This document shows positions 8,172 through 15,957 of a stretch of 21,027 nt of DNA, piece after piece. Every line of letters begins with the position of its first letter. Position 1 is the stretch's first letter. Under the pieces are notes generated by a model, which searched no databases, was not told the origin of the DNA, and saw only the letters and a list, made by a program, of their open reading frames with translations. Position numbers and translations under genes: made by a program. This DNA is from Roseibacillus sp. (lineage in GTDB: Bacteria; Verrucomicrobiota; Verrucomicrobiae; Verrucomicrobiales; Akkermansiaceae), in contig PBNG01000090.1 in assembly GCA_002723015.1 (NCBI GenBank), forward strand, positions 1 through 21,027. The letters are read 5' to 3'.

Positions 8172-8486
8172 CTAGATTGAGCCTAAGGAGATGAGGAACA
8201 TAACGTGGGTCAGCACGGCATAAACAAGAGACATTGGCAGAGTGATCTTCGTACTTGTGAGCAGACCGCTGTGACCCTTTTTGGATAATACTGTGCCAAT
8301 GAGCAGGAGCGCCAACGAGGTAAAAAATGGAGCCCAGAAAAACAGCTCATAGGCATTCACCTGAATGCAATTACCACTGAAGTTAATGTAGCAATATCGG
8401 CCGGTCCAAGGCGGGATTGCCGCAATGATTGGGATAAGTATTCCAATCAGAAGTCCAGGTGGTGTCTTTAGTCCGTATTCGGCCAT
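8172..8486 (-). CDS. Small three-helix membrane protein, unknown function
   Basis: I do not recognise a family. The 104-residue protein has three hydrophobic stretches (about 10-27, 47-67 and 81-102). A loop between the first two carries C32 and C40, and a lysine-containing turn (SKKGH) separates the second and third. The reading frame is open further upstream to 8624, but that part lies inside the sulfatase gene in another frame. The ATG at 8486, 25 bases after the sulfatase stop, gives a sensible membrane protein. Base composition is clearly lower in GC than the neighbours: the stretch 8221-8400 is about 44% GC by hand count. That suggests separate origin or relaxed constraint. It is probably cotranscribed with the sulfatase. 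Confidence 0.6.
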   Translation of the reverse strand: MAEYGLKTPPGLLIGILIPIIAAIPPWTGRYCYINFSGNCIQVNAYELFFWAPFFTSLALLLIGTVLSKKGHSGLLTSTKITLPMSLVYAVLTHVMFLISLGSI

Positions 8487-8511
8487 GGAGTCGGAGATTT
8501 TCGCAGGAGTA

Positions 8512-9957
8512 TTACTTCTTGGTGAAGTCCGGGTTTTCGCGTGGAAGCTTGGCCTCGGTTTCCTTGAGGCGCTTGATAAGGAGGGTGTCGAGTTCGCTGA
8601 CTCTCTTGGGCATATCGGCGGCAAGATTCCTTGCCTCCCCGAGGTCCTCCTTCAGATCATAGAGCTCAAAAGGGCCGCCCCAGAACTTGATGAGCTTATG
8701 ATCGCCCTGCCGAATGATGCTGTATGGGCCCGGGGCATGCCGATAGTGAGGAAAATGCCAGAGGAGTTCGTCCCGATTGAGCTTGGTTATTCCCCCGGAC
8801 TCAAGGTGAGTCATCAGGGAGAGCCCGTCGATGGCCCGGTCACCAGGGAGCTTGGCTCCCGCTGCTTCCACGACCGTGGGGAAGATGTCGATTGAGCATA
8901 CCGGTAGGTCGCTGATTTTTCCGGCGGGGATTCTTCCGGGCCAGCGCGCGAGGAAGGGCACCCGAATCCCTCCCTCGTAGGCGTAGCCTTTGCCACTCCG
9001 CAGGGGAGCGTTGTCGGTTGGCGAGCCATTGCGGTCCAGGCCGCCGTTGTCACTGGTAAAGATGATCAGGGTGTTCCCGTCGATATCGAGTTCCTTGAGC
9101 GTGGCCAGGATTTGCCGGGTGGAATCGTCAATGGATTCGACCATGGCCGCATACTTGGCGTTATTCGGTTTCTGGTCGCGCTGGTATCTGGCAGCGACCT
9201 CGGCAAGGGCCTGGATCGGGGTATGGACTGCGTAGTGGCCAACCATCAGGAAGAAGGGTTTCTTTTCCTTGTGCCATCCTCGGATGAGGGCCTCTGCCTC
9301 ATCAGCTTCGCGGTGAGTGAGGTATTCACCCTTCTTGCGGCCGGGCAGATTGTGGATCCCCTGCCGGAGGGTCTCGTGCCGGCCCCTGGGCTGGTTATAG
9401 GGGTCGAAGTAGCTGGGAGGTTGCCCGTAGTCGCAGCCACCCTTGTTTTCGTCATACCCTTGCCCGGGTGGAAACCACGCGGGATCGCCAAGGTGCCACT
9501 TGCCGATGTAGCCACTGCGGTAGCCCTGCTCTTTCAGTATCTCAGCAATGGAAATTTCCTCGTGCTCCATCCAATAAGGATTCGGGGGACAAAGGAACTG
9601 GCGATTCTTACCGCCAACGTATTGCGTTGGATTTTGGTCTGGGGTGCCGATGCGGCCTCTTTGGAAACGGGACCGGATCCAGTCAGTTACTCCTATCCTG
9701 TGGGGGTATCGGCCGGTCTGGAGAGCGGCGCGCGTCGGGGAGCACACGGCGCAGGCCGCGTAGCCGTTGGTGAAGCGCACGCCTTCGGTAGCAAGGCGGT
9801 CGATGGCAGGGGTGCGGTAGTAGTCACTTCCCTGGCAGGACAGGTCCATCCAACCCATGTCATCGACGAGGATCACTATCAGGTTGGGATGATCGGCAGC
9901 CCTCAGGGGGAGGGAGAGGGCTGAGACGATGAGAAGGAGAGCGAAAAATGATTTCAT
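8512..9957 (-). CDS. Secreted Cys-type sulfatase (arylsulfatase A-like)
   Basis: Exported sulfatase of 481 residues. The signal peptide covers residues 1-20 (ending LRA). Metal ligands are D32-D33 (LVDDMGWMD), and the formylglycine signature C72-S-P-T-R76 sits in CAVCSPTRAALQTGRYPHR. Later blocks are GKWHLGD, GHYAVHTPIQ, FTSDNGGLDRNG, PLRSGKGYAYEGGIRVPF and a C-terminal LYDLKEDLGEARNLA. The layout differs from the other two sulfatases of the window (RYPHRIGVTDW after the active site, a Tyr/Pro-rich middle), so it is likely a different subfamily and substrate. It is followed after 25 bases by the small membrane protein. Upstream lies a degenerate region, so it is probably the first gene of its transcript. 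The start at 9957 is set by the signal peptide. Confidence 0.95.
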   Translation of the reverse strand: MKSFFALLLIVSALSLPLRAADHPNLIVILVDDMGWMDLSCQGSDYYRTPAIDRLATEGVRFTNGYAACAVCSPTRAALQTGRYPHRIGVTDWIRSRFQRGRIGTPDQNPTQYVGGKNRQFLCPPNPYWMEHEEISIAEILKEQGYRSGYIGKWHLGDPAWFPPGQGYDENKGGCDYGQPPSYFDPYNQPRGRHETLRQGIHNLPGRKKGEYLTHREADEAEALIRGWHKEKKPFFLMVGHYAVHTPIQALAEVAARYQRDQKPNNAKYAAMVESIDDSTRQILATLKELDIDGNTLIIFTSDNGGLDRNGSPTDNAPLRSGKGYAYEGGIRVPFLARWPGRIPAGKISDLPVCSIDIFPTVVEAAGAKLPGDRAIDGLSLMTHLESGGITKLNRDELLWHFPHYRHAPGPYSIIRQGDHKLIKFWGGPFELYDLKEDLGEARNLAADMPKRVSELDTLLIKRLKETEAKLPRENPDFTKK

Positions 9958-10036
9958 GGCTTGATTGTATCGGGTTTGGCTGGAGTGGACAGTTAAGCTC
10001 GCTGGCGCCGAGGTTGCAATGAGTGGTTGTCAGCGG

Positions 10037-10348
10037 TTACTTGGGGCGAAATGCTGCCGTAGGCTTCATTCGTGAGGCCCTGATAGCGGGGTAAAGGCCA
10101 CTGACCGTGCCGACAACAGTTGCAAAGACGATAGTGAAAATCACCGTCTCGGTGGCAATTTCAATTTGAATCGCGCTCCCGATGGAAGGGAAGAGATAGA
10201 GGCCTTGGCGCGCGACGAAGGCGAGGATGATCCCCAGGCTCCCTCTCGCGACTCCGAGCAGGGCCGGCTCAAGCAGAATCGAAGGCAACGAGAAGAAAGA
10301 CTCCTCGCAATTATGGCAAAGGATCGGCTGCCGTTCTGTTTCCGTCAA
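10037..10348 (-). pseudogene. C-terminal remnant of an FtsX/MacB-type ABC transporter permease
   Basis: The last ~80 residues of this frame look like the end of an FtsX-like permease: ILLEPALLGVARGSLGIILA, then a hydrophobic helix and the very typical end GTVSGLYPAIRASRMKPTAA, which corresponds to the Pro-Ala-Arg-Arg-Ala...P-x-x-A-L-R end of MacB permeases. Similarity starts only near 10282. The 22 residues before it (with CHNC) do not fit the family, and I found no continuation in the other two minus-strand frames just upstream. The rest of the permease (normally about 400 residues) and its ATPase are absent, so this is a broken gene. It could be expressed as a short membrane peptide, but that is unlikely to be functional. 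It fills most of the 496-base gap between the sulfatase and the lactonase gene. Confidence 0.65.
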
Positions 10349-10366
10349 AGGCTGCCATTGTGCGAT

Positions 10367-10440
10367 CTAATACGTGTGGCATTCCGCACACATCGTCTTC
10401 AAAATCTCCCACGACGCCTTGCGGTTCTCCACCCTGCTCA
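10367..10440 (-). other. Possible remnant of a cytochrome c-type protein (CxxCH)
   Basis: On the minus strand a short frame ends ENRKASWEILKTMCAECHTY then stop (TAG at 10367-10369), with the heme motif C-A-E-C-H at 10376-10390. The wording resembles the start of cytochrome c domains in PVC-group proteins. The open frame is under 45 codons, has no start signal, and overlaps the start of the lactonase gene. It may be a scrap of an older gene, but a chance CxxCH in 21 kb is also quite possible. Confidence 0.2.
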
Positions 10441-10453
10441 ATAGGGTCCGGAT

Positions 10454-11458
10454 ATGAAATTTAATGGCCTTCTGACTGCCTTTTTTTCCTTATGTCTGCC
10501 CGCTCTTGAGGCTCAGGTCTCGGATGCTGCACAGCTTAAACTTGAGGGCGCGGTTGCTTTCACGGAGGGGCCGGCGTGGCATCCCTCTGGAAATGTCTAT
10601 TTCACCGACATTGCAAATAACCGTATCATGCGCCGTGACCCTTCGGGGGTTATGCAGGTCTTCCGTATTCCCTCGGGGCGGGCGAATGGGCTTCTCTTTG
10701 ATCATAAGGGAAACCTGATGGCCTGCGAGGGCGGTGGGGAGGGAGGGAATCGCCGCGTGACGCGAACCGGCAAGGATGGGACGATCATGGTCCTTGCCAG
10801 TCACTACGAGGGGAAAAGACTCAATTCTCCCAATGATCTTGCGGTGGATTCCAGAGGGCGGATCTACTTCACGGATCCCCGCTATGGTAACCGGGATGAC
10901 GTAGAACAGTTTGACGAGCAGGGACGGGAAATTGAAGGAGTCTACCGGATTGATGGTCCCGGGAAACTTTCTCGAATCATCACCCATGAAGTGCATCGAC
11001 CCAACGGCATCCTGATCTCTGCAGATGATAAGTTCCTTTTCGTGGCGGATAACGTGAACGATGGCCCCGCTGAGGGACTCGGCGGAAACCGTAAACTTTG
11101 GCGTTTCGACCTCCGGGCAGACGGCTCGGTGGTTCCTGCCAGCCGTAAACTTCTCTTCGACTGGGGTAGTGATCGTGGTCCCGATGGTCTGGCCTTGGAT
11201 TCAATGGGCCGTATCTATGCGACCGCAGGCTTTAATTTTCCCAAGCCCCCGGTTGAAACCAGCATTAAATACGGCGCCGGGGTGTATGTCTTCTCCCCTG
11301 AGGGACAGCTTCTGCAGACTATCCCGGTCCCAGCGGATATGGTGACTAACTGCACTTTTGGGGGGAAGGATCTCCGAACGCTTTATGTAACAGCCGGGCA
11401 CAAGCTCTGGAGTATCCCGGTGAAAGACCCGGGGCATCTCGCATGGCCGAGGGAGTAA
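10454..11458 (+). CDS. SMP-30/gluconolactonase-family lactonase, secreted
   Basis: Six-bladed beta-propeller of the SMP-30/gluconolactonase family (334 residues), expected to open sugar lactones or related esters with a bound divalent metal. The signal peptide spans residues 1-20 (ending ALEA). The metal site can be followed: Glu in FTEGPAWHPSG, Asn in LNSPNDLAVDSRG, and Asp in RGPDGLALDSMG. Repeated blade motifs are GNVYFTD, GRIYFTDPRYG, DKFLFVADN and GRIYATAG. The ATG at 10454 directly precedes the signal peptide. It is alone on its strand, preceded by a decayed region and converging on the L,D-transpeptidase gene 59 bases away. The neighbouring inositol oxygenase makes a uronate or aldonolactone substrate attractive, but no shared operon supports this. 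Confidence 0.9.
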   Translation: MKFNGLLTAFFSLCLPALEAQVSDAAQLKLEGAVAFTEGPAWHPSGNVYFTDIANNRIMRRDPSGVMQVFRIPSGRANGLLFDHKGNLMACEGGGEGGNRRVTRTGKDGTIMVLASHYEGKRLNSPNDLAVDSRGRIYFTDPRYGNRDDVEQFDEQGREIEGVYRIDGPGKLSRIITHEVHRPNGILISADDKFLFVADNVNDGPAEGLGGNRKLWRFDLRADGSVVPASRKLLFDWGSDRGPDGLALDSMGRIYATAGFNFPKPPVETSIKYGAGVYVFSPEGQLLQTIPVPADMVTNCTFGGKDLRTLYVTAGHKLWSIPVKDPGHLAWPRE

Positions 11459-11517
11459 TAGGATGCCTCGAAGGGGAATGAACAGACGGAGCTCTTGGAT
11501 GACCCTTCATTGTCGCT

Positions 11518-12120
11518 TCAGTGCACGATGGTAACCCTTGTGCCGACCGGAGCTTTTTCGAAGAGGCTCCGGGCCATTTCACGCGGCATCCGAACACAGC
11601 CGTGAGAGGCAGGGGAACCAGGATTTGGGATTGGTCCAACATGCATCCCGATGCCTGAGCCAGTCAGGCGCATCCAGTAAGGCATCGGGCACCCGACGAA
11701 TTTCCCGCCTCTGGGCACCGCATGGCGCCGGGTATCCGCATCGGAGACCTTGAGATTGCCGTCGGCATCGTAGATCCGGCCGTAGAGAGTTGAGCGCTTG
11801 GCCACTACCTTTTCGGAAATCGTGAAGGATCCTGTTGGGGTGGAGTGTCCTTCTTTGCCGGTTGCCACCCTGGACTGCCCAACTTTTTCCTCCCCGCGGT
11901 AGAAGTAGGCGGTCTGCTCACTCAGATCGATGGTAACTCGCAGGGGAATGCTGGCGGTTCTATCTGACCAGTAGGAGTAGCGAGCCTGTTGTTTCCCGGT
12001 AGAAAAGCTCTTGCCGTTGACCACGTCGGTTTTCACGAGCGAGGTGCGATGGGTCGAACTGGAGCAGGAGGAAAGAAAGGCCAGAATTGCCAGAGTGGTT
12101 ATGAACAGTGCTGTTTTCAT
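11518..12120 (-). CDS. L,D-transpeptidase (YkuD) lipoprotein
   Basis: Cell-envelope enzyme of 200 residues that probably makes 3-3 peptidoglycan cross-links or attaches proteins to peptidoglycan. The N-terminus is a lipoprotein signal with lipobox L16-S-S-C19. The YkuD domain starts near VTIDLSEQTAYFYRG. It includes SRVATGKEGHSTPTGSF, the upstream histidine motif GIGMHVGP, and the catalytic S-H173-G-C175-V-R-M motif near the end. All catalytic features are present. The reading frame is open to 12177, but the ATG at 12120 starts the lipoprotein signal exactly, so it is chosen. No clear ribosome-binding site is seen. It diverges from the inositol oxygenase gene over about 165 bases and has no operon partner. 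Confidence 0.92.
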   Translation of the reverse strand: MKTALFITTLAILAFLSSCSSSTHRTSLVKTDVVNGKSFSTGKQQARYSYWSDRTASIPLRVTIDLSEQTAYFYRGEEKVGQSRVATGKEGHSTPTGSFTISEKVVAKRSTLYGRIYDADGNLKVSDADTRRHAVPRGGKFVGCPMPYWMRLTGSGIGMHVGPIPNPGSPASHGCVRMPREMARSLFEKAPVGTRVTIVH

Positions 12121-12285
12121 CGAGAAAGCTGGGGGGTTCGGGTGGTGAGAGGACAGTGGGGTCTCTGCTCTCCTCACCGGGAAATCCCCCCCTCGTTTCC
12201 AAATTTTTTCAAGCTGGTCGGAAAAGCCTCCTTTTCGTCCCGAATTCTCGTCATTTGAAAAACAGGGGCTACGCTGCCCGGGACC

Positions 12286-13149
12286 ATGGACCCTGCCCAG
12301 ACCCCAGAGACGCTACTCCTTCGGGACCTCGATGAGTGGGAGGACGACCTTCTCAGGCGTTATCCCGAGCATGAGAATGAGGATCGGGAATTTCGTGCCT
12401 ACGACGCAGAGGCGCGGCCCGGCGTTCGGGAATTCTATCGTCTCAACCATCGGAACCAGACCATGGATTTTGTGCAGCAGAAGCGAGCGGAATACCTCCC
12501 TCTCGACAAGCGACAGATGACCGTATGGGAGGCGCTGGAATTTCTTAATACCCTGGTCGACGACAGTGATCCGGATATCGACCTGCCTCAGATTGAGCAC
12601 CTCATGCAAACGGCCGAGGCGATCCGTCATGATGGACAACCCCGCTGGTTCATCCTGACCGGGCTGATCCACGATCTGGGGAAGATCCTCTGTCTCTTTG
12701 GAGAGCCTCAGTGGGCTGTTGTGGGTGACACCTTTCCCCTTGGGTGCCGTTTTTCAGAGAAAATCGTGTACTACGAATATTTCTCGGAGAATCCGGATTC
12801 ACGGCGTCCGGAGTACTCAACCCCTCTTGGGATTTATGAGGAGGGGTGTGGCCTTGGCCGCGTAATCATGTCCTGGGGTCACGACGAATATCTCTACCAT
12901 GTAGTCAAAAATCACCTCCCTGAGGAAGCCCTTTATATGATTCGCTATCATTCCTGTTACCCGCTTCACAAGGAGGGGGAATACCAGTACCTCATGAGTG
13001 ACCATGATCGCGCGATGTTCAGGTGGGTTGATGCCTTCAACCCATATGATTTGTATACCAAGTGCAGCAAGCGGGTGGACGTTGCCGCTCTGCGGCCCTT
13101 CTACGAGGATCTGATCGAGGAGTATCTTCCAGGGAAACTCGCGTGGTAG
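12286..13149 (+). CDS. miox: Inositol oxygenase (MIOX)
   Basis: Non-heme di-iron enzyme that converts myo-inositol and O2 to D-glucuronate, in the cytoplasm. The 287-residue protein is nearly the size of animal MIOX and matches it along its length: [84 protein letters not shown], and the C-terminal PGKLAW (animal proteins end PGILSW). All six expected iron ligands are visible: H105, H129, D130, H199, H222, D255. There is no signal peptide. It stands alone between divergent ldt and convergent dipeptidase genes; no uronate isomerase or inositol transporter lies in the window. MIOX is known mainly from eukaryotes and from scattered bacteria, so horizontal spread is likely. Confidence 0.96.
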   Translation: MDPAQTPETLLLRDLDEWEDDLLRRYPEHENEDREFRAYDAEARPGVREFYRLNHRNQTMDFVQQKRAEYLPLDKRQMTVWEALEFLNTLVDDSDPDIDLPQIEHLMQTAEAIRHDGQPRWFILTGLIHDLGKILCLFGEPQWAVVGDTFPLGCRFSEKIVYYEYFSENPDSRRPEYSTPLGIYEEGCGLGRVIMSWGHDEYLYHVVKNHLPEEALYMIRYHSCYPLHKEGEYQYLMSDHDRAMFRWVDAFNPYDLYTKCSKRVDVAALRPFYEDLIEEYLPGKLAW

Positions 13150-13228
13150 ATGTTCGAGAAGCTCCTCTCGCGGATTCGTCATGCAGAGATTTCACCCGGT
13201 ATGGCGGCGGGGTCACTTTAAGTCGTGA

Positions 13229-14299
13229 CTAGGCCGGGAGGCTCTTGGCCAGAAAACGGATGAAGTTACCGTGCAGGATCTTGTCGATGTCCTCAGAGGC
13301 GTAGCCCCGTTTCTCAAGCAGGTCTCCCAGATGCTGCAGGGCGGAAATGGACTGAACGTCCTGAGGGGTCTGTTCCATTCCAAATGCGCCATCGAGGTCG
13401 GATCCGATCCCTGCATGATCAGCATTGCCGGCTAGCTGGCAGATATGATCCGTGTGGTCCAGCAGATGCTCAAGCCGTAACCCGGCTTCCCGGGGAGTGG
13501 TGATTCCCCTCTGCCAACCCGTCACCATCATCCACGCATCGAGGGCTCCTCCGATCACCGCGCCTCTGTCGATCAGTCGAATTATCTGCTCGTCTGAGAT
13601 CTGTCTGGGATCGTCTACAATGGCGCGACAGTTCGAGTGGCTAGCCCATACCGGTCCGGTGTAGAGGTCGAGCGCATCATGGAAGGCCTCATCGCACAGA
13701 TGCGAGGCATCGAGAATCATGCCGAGCCGGTCCATCTCGCGCAGCAATTCGCGCCCTTGTCCAGGAAGGGGCCCTTTCTGGTCATGACCCGGGGCGTAGC
13801 GACCCAATCCGTAGTGGGCGGGGCCCAGAGCTCTCAGGCCCTGCTCCCAGGACTGTTCCAGATGACTTGGCGTTCGGATGGAATCCGCCCCCTCCAAGCT
13901 CAGGACGTAGCCGATCGAGCCATCTGTTCTTCCCTCCCTCCACCGTTCCACAGCCCGTCGCAGCGAGGCTTGGTTATCAATTTTCTCTAGTTCCCCCAGC
14001 TCCTCCATGGCGTGATACCATGCGAGCTGTCCCTGCGTCTGGCCCCAGGCGATCTCGGGAGAGTTCCATCCCGATGCTGCCGCTCCCGGCTTCATGCAGC
14101 CGCCGAGGAGGGTTGCCACACAAAGGCCAATTCCCCCCCGTCGCATTTCCGGGAAGCACACGACTCCAGCGCCGCGGCCGCCAAGGTCATTGAGACCCTT
14201 TTCCTCTTCCCGGATTTCATCGAGTTCCCTTCGCAGATCCCGGTTATAATCGATGGCACAAAGCGAAAGATCGAGATGGGCGTCGAAAATGAGTTTCAT
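13229..14299 (-). CDS. Membrane-dipeptidase family (peptidase M19) metallopeptidase
   Basis: Di-zinc dipeptidase of the renal-dipeptidase family (356 residues). The family cleaves dipeptides and accepts a D-amino acid at the C-terminal position. Metal ligands seen: H8-x-D10 in FDAHLDLS, E136 in LSLEGAD, His in ILDASHLCDEAF, His in WASHSNCRA; GIGSDLDGAFG near the C-terminus holds the family's Asp. There is no signal peptide or anchor, so the enzyme is cytoplasmic despite the family name. It is the last gene of the operon, 10 bases after the PLP enzyme, and this placing suggests release of an amino acid from an imported dipeptide. It converges on the inositol oxygenase gene; a weak GTCAC/GTGAC stem (13212-13229) overlaps its stop. 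Confidence 0.93.
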   Translation of the reverse strand: MKLIFDAHLDLSLCAIDYNRDLRRELDEIREEEKGLNDLGGRGAGVVCFPEMRRGGIGLCVATLLGGCMKPGAAASGWNSPEIAWGQTQGQLAWYHAMEELGELEKIDNQASLRRAVERWREGRTDGSIGYVLSLEGADSIRTPSHLEQSWEQGLRALGPAHYGLGRYAPGHDQKGPLPGQGRELLREMDRLGMILDASHLCDEAFHDALDLYTGPVWASHSNCRAIVDDPRQISDEQIIRLIDRGAVIGGALDAWMMVTGWQRGITTPREAGLRLEHLLDHTDHICQLAGNADHAGIGSDLDGAFGMEQTPQDVQSISALQHLGDLLEKRGYASEDIDKILHGNFIRFLAKSLPA

Positions 14300-14309
14300 T
14301 GCGAGGCTG

Positions 14310-15428
14310 TTAAACCGTCAACTTTCGGTTGCGAGCGGTTACCTTCCAGCTCTCGCCGGTCACGGCCCCATCGCGTACGAGAATAGCTTCCTCATGGAGC
14401 GCGACCGTGGGACAGATGTGGTGAGGCACGCCGAGGAGAGTATCGCCGACCGCGTAGCTCTCCTTCTCTGCGATCTCGAGCACAAGATGTTCCTCGCTGT
14501 GGCCCACGACTCTTGCAGACTCCAGCCCCGGCAGATGGACCCGGCCGTCGAGGGGACCCTCCGAAGCAATGGCCTTGTGCCCGAGGTCGAGGCAAAGACG
14601 ATTGGTTCCTGGTTTGCTGACGATACGAGTGAGAACCATTGCTGCGGTCTCGAAGGGGAGATCCGGAAAGGCACTTCCGTAGCCGTGGTCCCAGAACAGG
14701 ACAGTTCCCGGACTGCAGTGCCAGCCCCGGTCCCCGGCGTGAAATCCGAAAGTGGGAGACCCTCCTCCAACCACCTCCCCAACTGCGATTCCGTGCTCTG
14801 CGAGAGAATCAAGCACTACCTCCACGGAAGCCATTGCCGCTGACCACTCTCCCCTTCGCGAGGGCACTTTAGAGTGACGTATATGACCATCGTAGACATG
14901 GACTCCGGCAAAATGTAGTCCGGAGGTCGTTGAGGCGGTCTTTGCCAGCTCGAGCGCTTTGCTCACCGAGCTCGTACCCGTGCGGGTCATTCCGCAATCC
15001 CAGTCAACAAACACTCCCAGCTCCACGTTCGCAGCAATGCAGAGTGTGCTGATTGCTGGAAAATCAATGGTGCTGTCCGCGATGAAAGCCATTCGCGCAT
15101 CCGGATAGGATCTGGCCAACTTGACGAGTCGATCCCGATTAGGCCCGACCACCGGGTAGGCCAGAAGGACGTCCCTGACCCCAGCTGCGAGGCACATATC
15201 CAACTCCGCGATTGTTGAAGCCTTGAAGCGGGTGATCCCTGCTGTCATCTGGAGCCGCACTACCGCGTCCATCTTGTGGGTCTTGACGTGGGGCCGCAGT
15301 CGTTGTGCCCCTCCACACAATTTGACCATGTGGTCGATATTGGCCTGCACCTGCTCGGGCCAAACCAGCAGGGCGGGCGAAGAAACATTTTCGAGGTGAC
15401 TCACCCCCCGCGCGGAGAGCGCCTTCAT
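14310..15428 (-). CDS. DSD1 / D-threonine-aldolase family PLP enzyme
   Basis: Fold-type III PLP enzyme (372 residues) with an alanine-racemase-like N-terminal barrel and the metal-binding C-terminal domain of D-serine dehydratase / D-threonine aldolase. The PLP lysine is K49 in RPHVKTHKM. FKASTIAELDMCLAAG and DCGMTRTG are family blocks. The metal site H337-x-C339 lies in VPHHICPTVALHEE, as in D-serine dehydratase. It should act on a D-beta-hydroxy amino acid, either by dehydration (D-serine to pyruvate via an enamine) or by retro-aldol cleavage; sequence alone does not decide. Its start overlaps the RidA stop (ATGA). A RidA partner fits the dehydratase option, because dehydration yields a reactive enamine. 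Confidence 0.9.
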   Translation of the reverse strand: MKALSARGVSHLENVSSPALLVWPEQVQANIDHMVKLCGGAQRLRPHVKTHKMDAVVRLQMTAGITRFKASTIAELDMCLAAGVRDVLLAYPVVGPNRDRLVKLARSYPDARMAFIADSTIDFPAISTLCIAANVELGVFVDWDCGMTRTGTSSVSKALELAKTASTTSGLHFAGVHVYDGHIRHSKVPSRRGEWSAAMASVEVVLDSLAEHGIAVGEVVGGGSPTFGFHAGDRGWHCSPGTVLFWDHGYGSAFPDLPFETAAMVLTRIVSKPGTNRLCLDLGHKAIASEGPLDGRVHLPGLESARVVGHSEEHLVLEIAEKESYAVGDTLLGVPHHICPTVALHEEAILVRDGAVTGESWKVTARNRKLTV

Positions 15429-15892
15429 TCGGGATAGGTCTCCACGATCATCTCGATCTCAACGGCAATTCCTCCGGGGAGCGTGTTGGAAGGCAGAGCG
15501 CTTCGGGCCCCCACGCCGTTGTCCATTCCGAAGACGTCGGCAAACAGTTCACTGCACCCGTTGATGACCTTGGGCTGATCAAGAAAGTCGTTCGCAGAAT
15601 TCACAAATCCAAGCGTTTTAACCACCCGCTTGACTCGGTCGAGGCTGCCGAGAGCACTACGAAGGGTGGAAAGCATGGCAAGTCCGGTCTGGCGGGCAGC
15701 ATCATAACCATCCTGCAGGCCCATATTCTCCCCGATCCTGCCTGTCACCAGAGTGCCGTCGGGTCTCAGGGGGCCATGACCGGAGAGATAGGCAAGATGG
15801 CCATCAAAGACGATAGGCTTATAGACGCCCATCGGCTTTGGAGCGTTGGGCAATTCGAGATTCAGTTCGTTGATTTTTTCTTCAGCGCTCAT
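15425..15892 (-). CDS. ridA: RidA-family (YjgF/UK114) enamine/imine deaminase
   Basis: Small protein of 155 residues of the RidA family, which hydrolyses 2-aminoacrylate and related enamines or imines, normally as a trimer. Family marks: AYLSGHGPLRPDG, GYDAARQTGLAMLSTLRSALGS, VKRVVKTLGFVNS, and the C-terminal GARSALPSNTLPGGIAVEIE. R130 in that last block stands at the position of the substrate-binding arginine. It is slightly longer than E. coli RidA (about 128), with an N-terminal extension, as in several subfamilies that lack deaminase activity, so the activity should be tested. Its stop overlaps the start of the PLP enzyme (ATGA), a strong sign of linked function. The symporter gene ends 65 bases upstream. 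Confidence 0.9.
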   Translation of the reverse strand: MSAEEKINELNLELPNAPKPMGVYKPIVFDGHLAYLSGHGPLRPDGTLVTGRIGENMGLQDGYDAARQTGLAMLSTLRSALGSLDRVKRVVKTLGFVNSANDFLDQPKVINGCSELFADVFGMDNGVGARSALPSNTLPGGIAVEIEMIVETYPE

Positions 15893-15957
15893 TCTTGAGG
15901 GCGCAGGTTAGCAATTGAGATAAGGTGCGCGACTCGAAATTCATGAGCGGCTGGCGA

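Noticed and set aside
9112..9924. Plus-strand open frame of 270 codons opposite the third sulfatase
   Set aside because: It is antisense to a gene with a full set of sulfatase motifs and shows no features of its own.
13155..13229. Small stems after the inositol oxygenase gene (CGAGA/TCTCG at 13155-13170 and GTCAC/GTGAC at 13212-13229) as terminators
   Set aside because: Stems of five pairs without a T-tract are expected by chance in such DNA.
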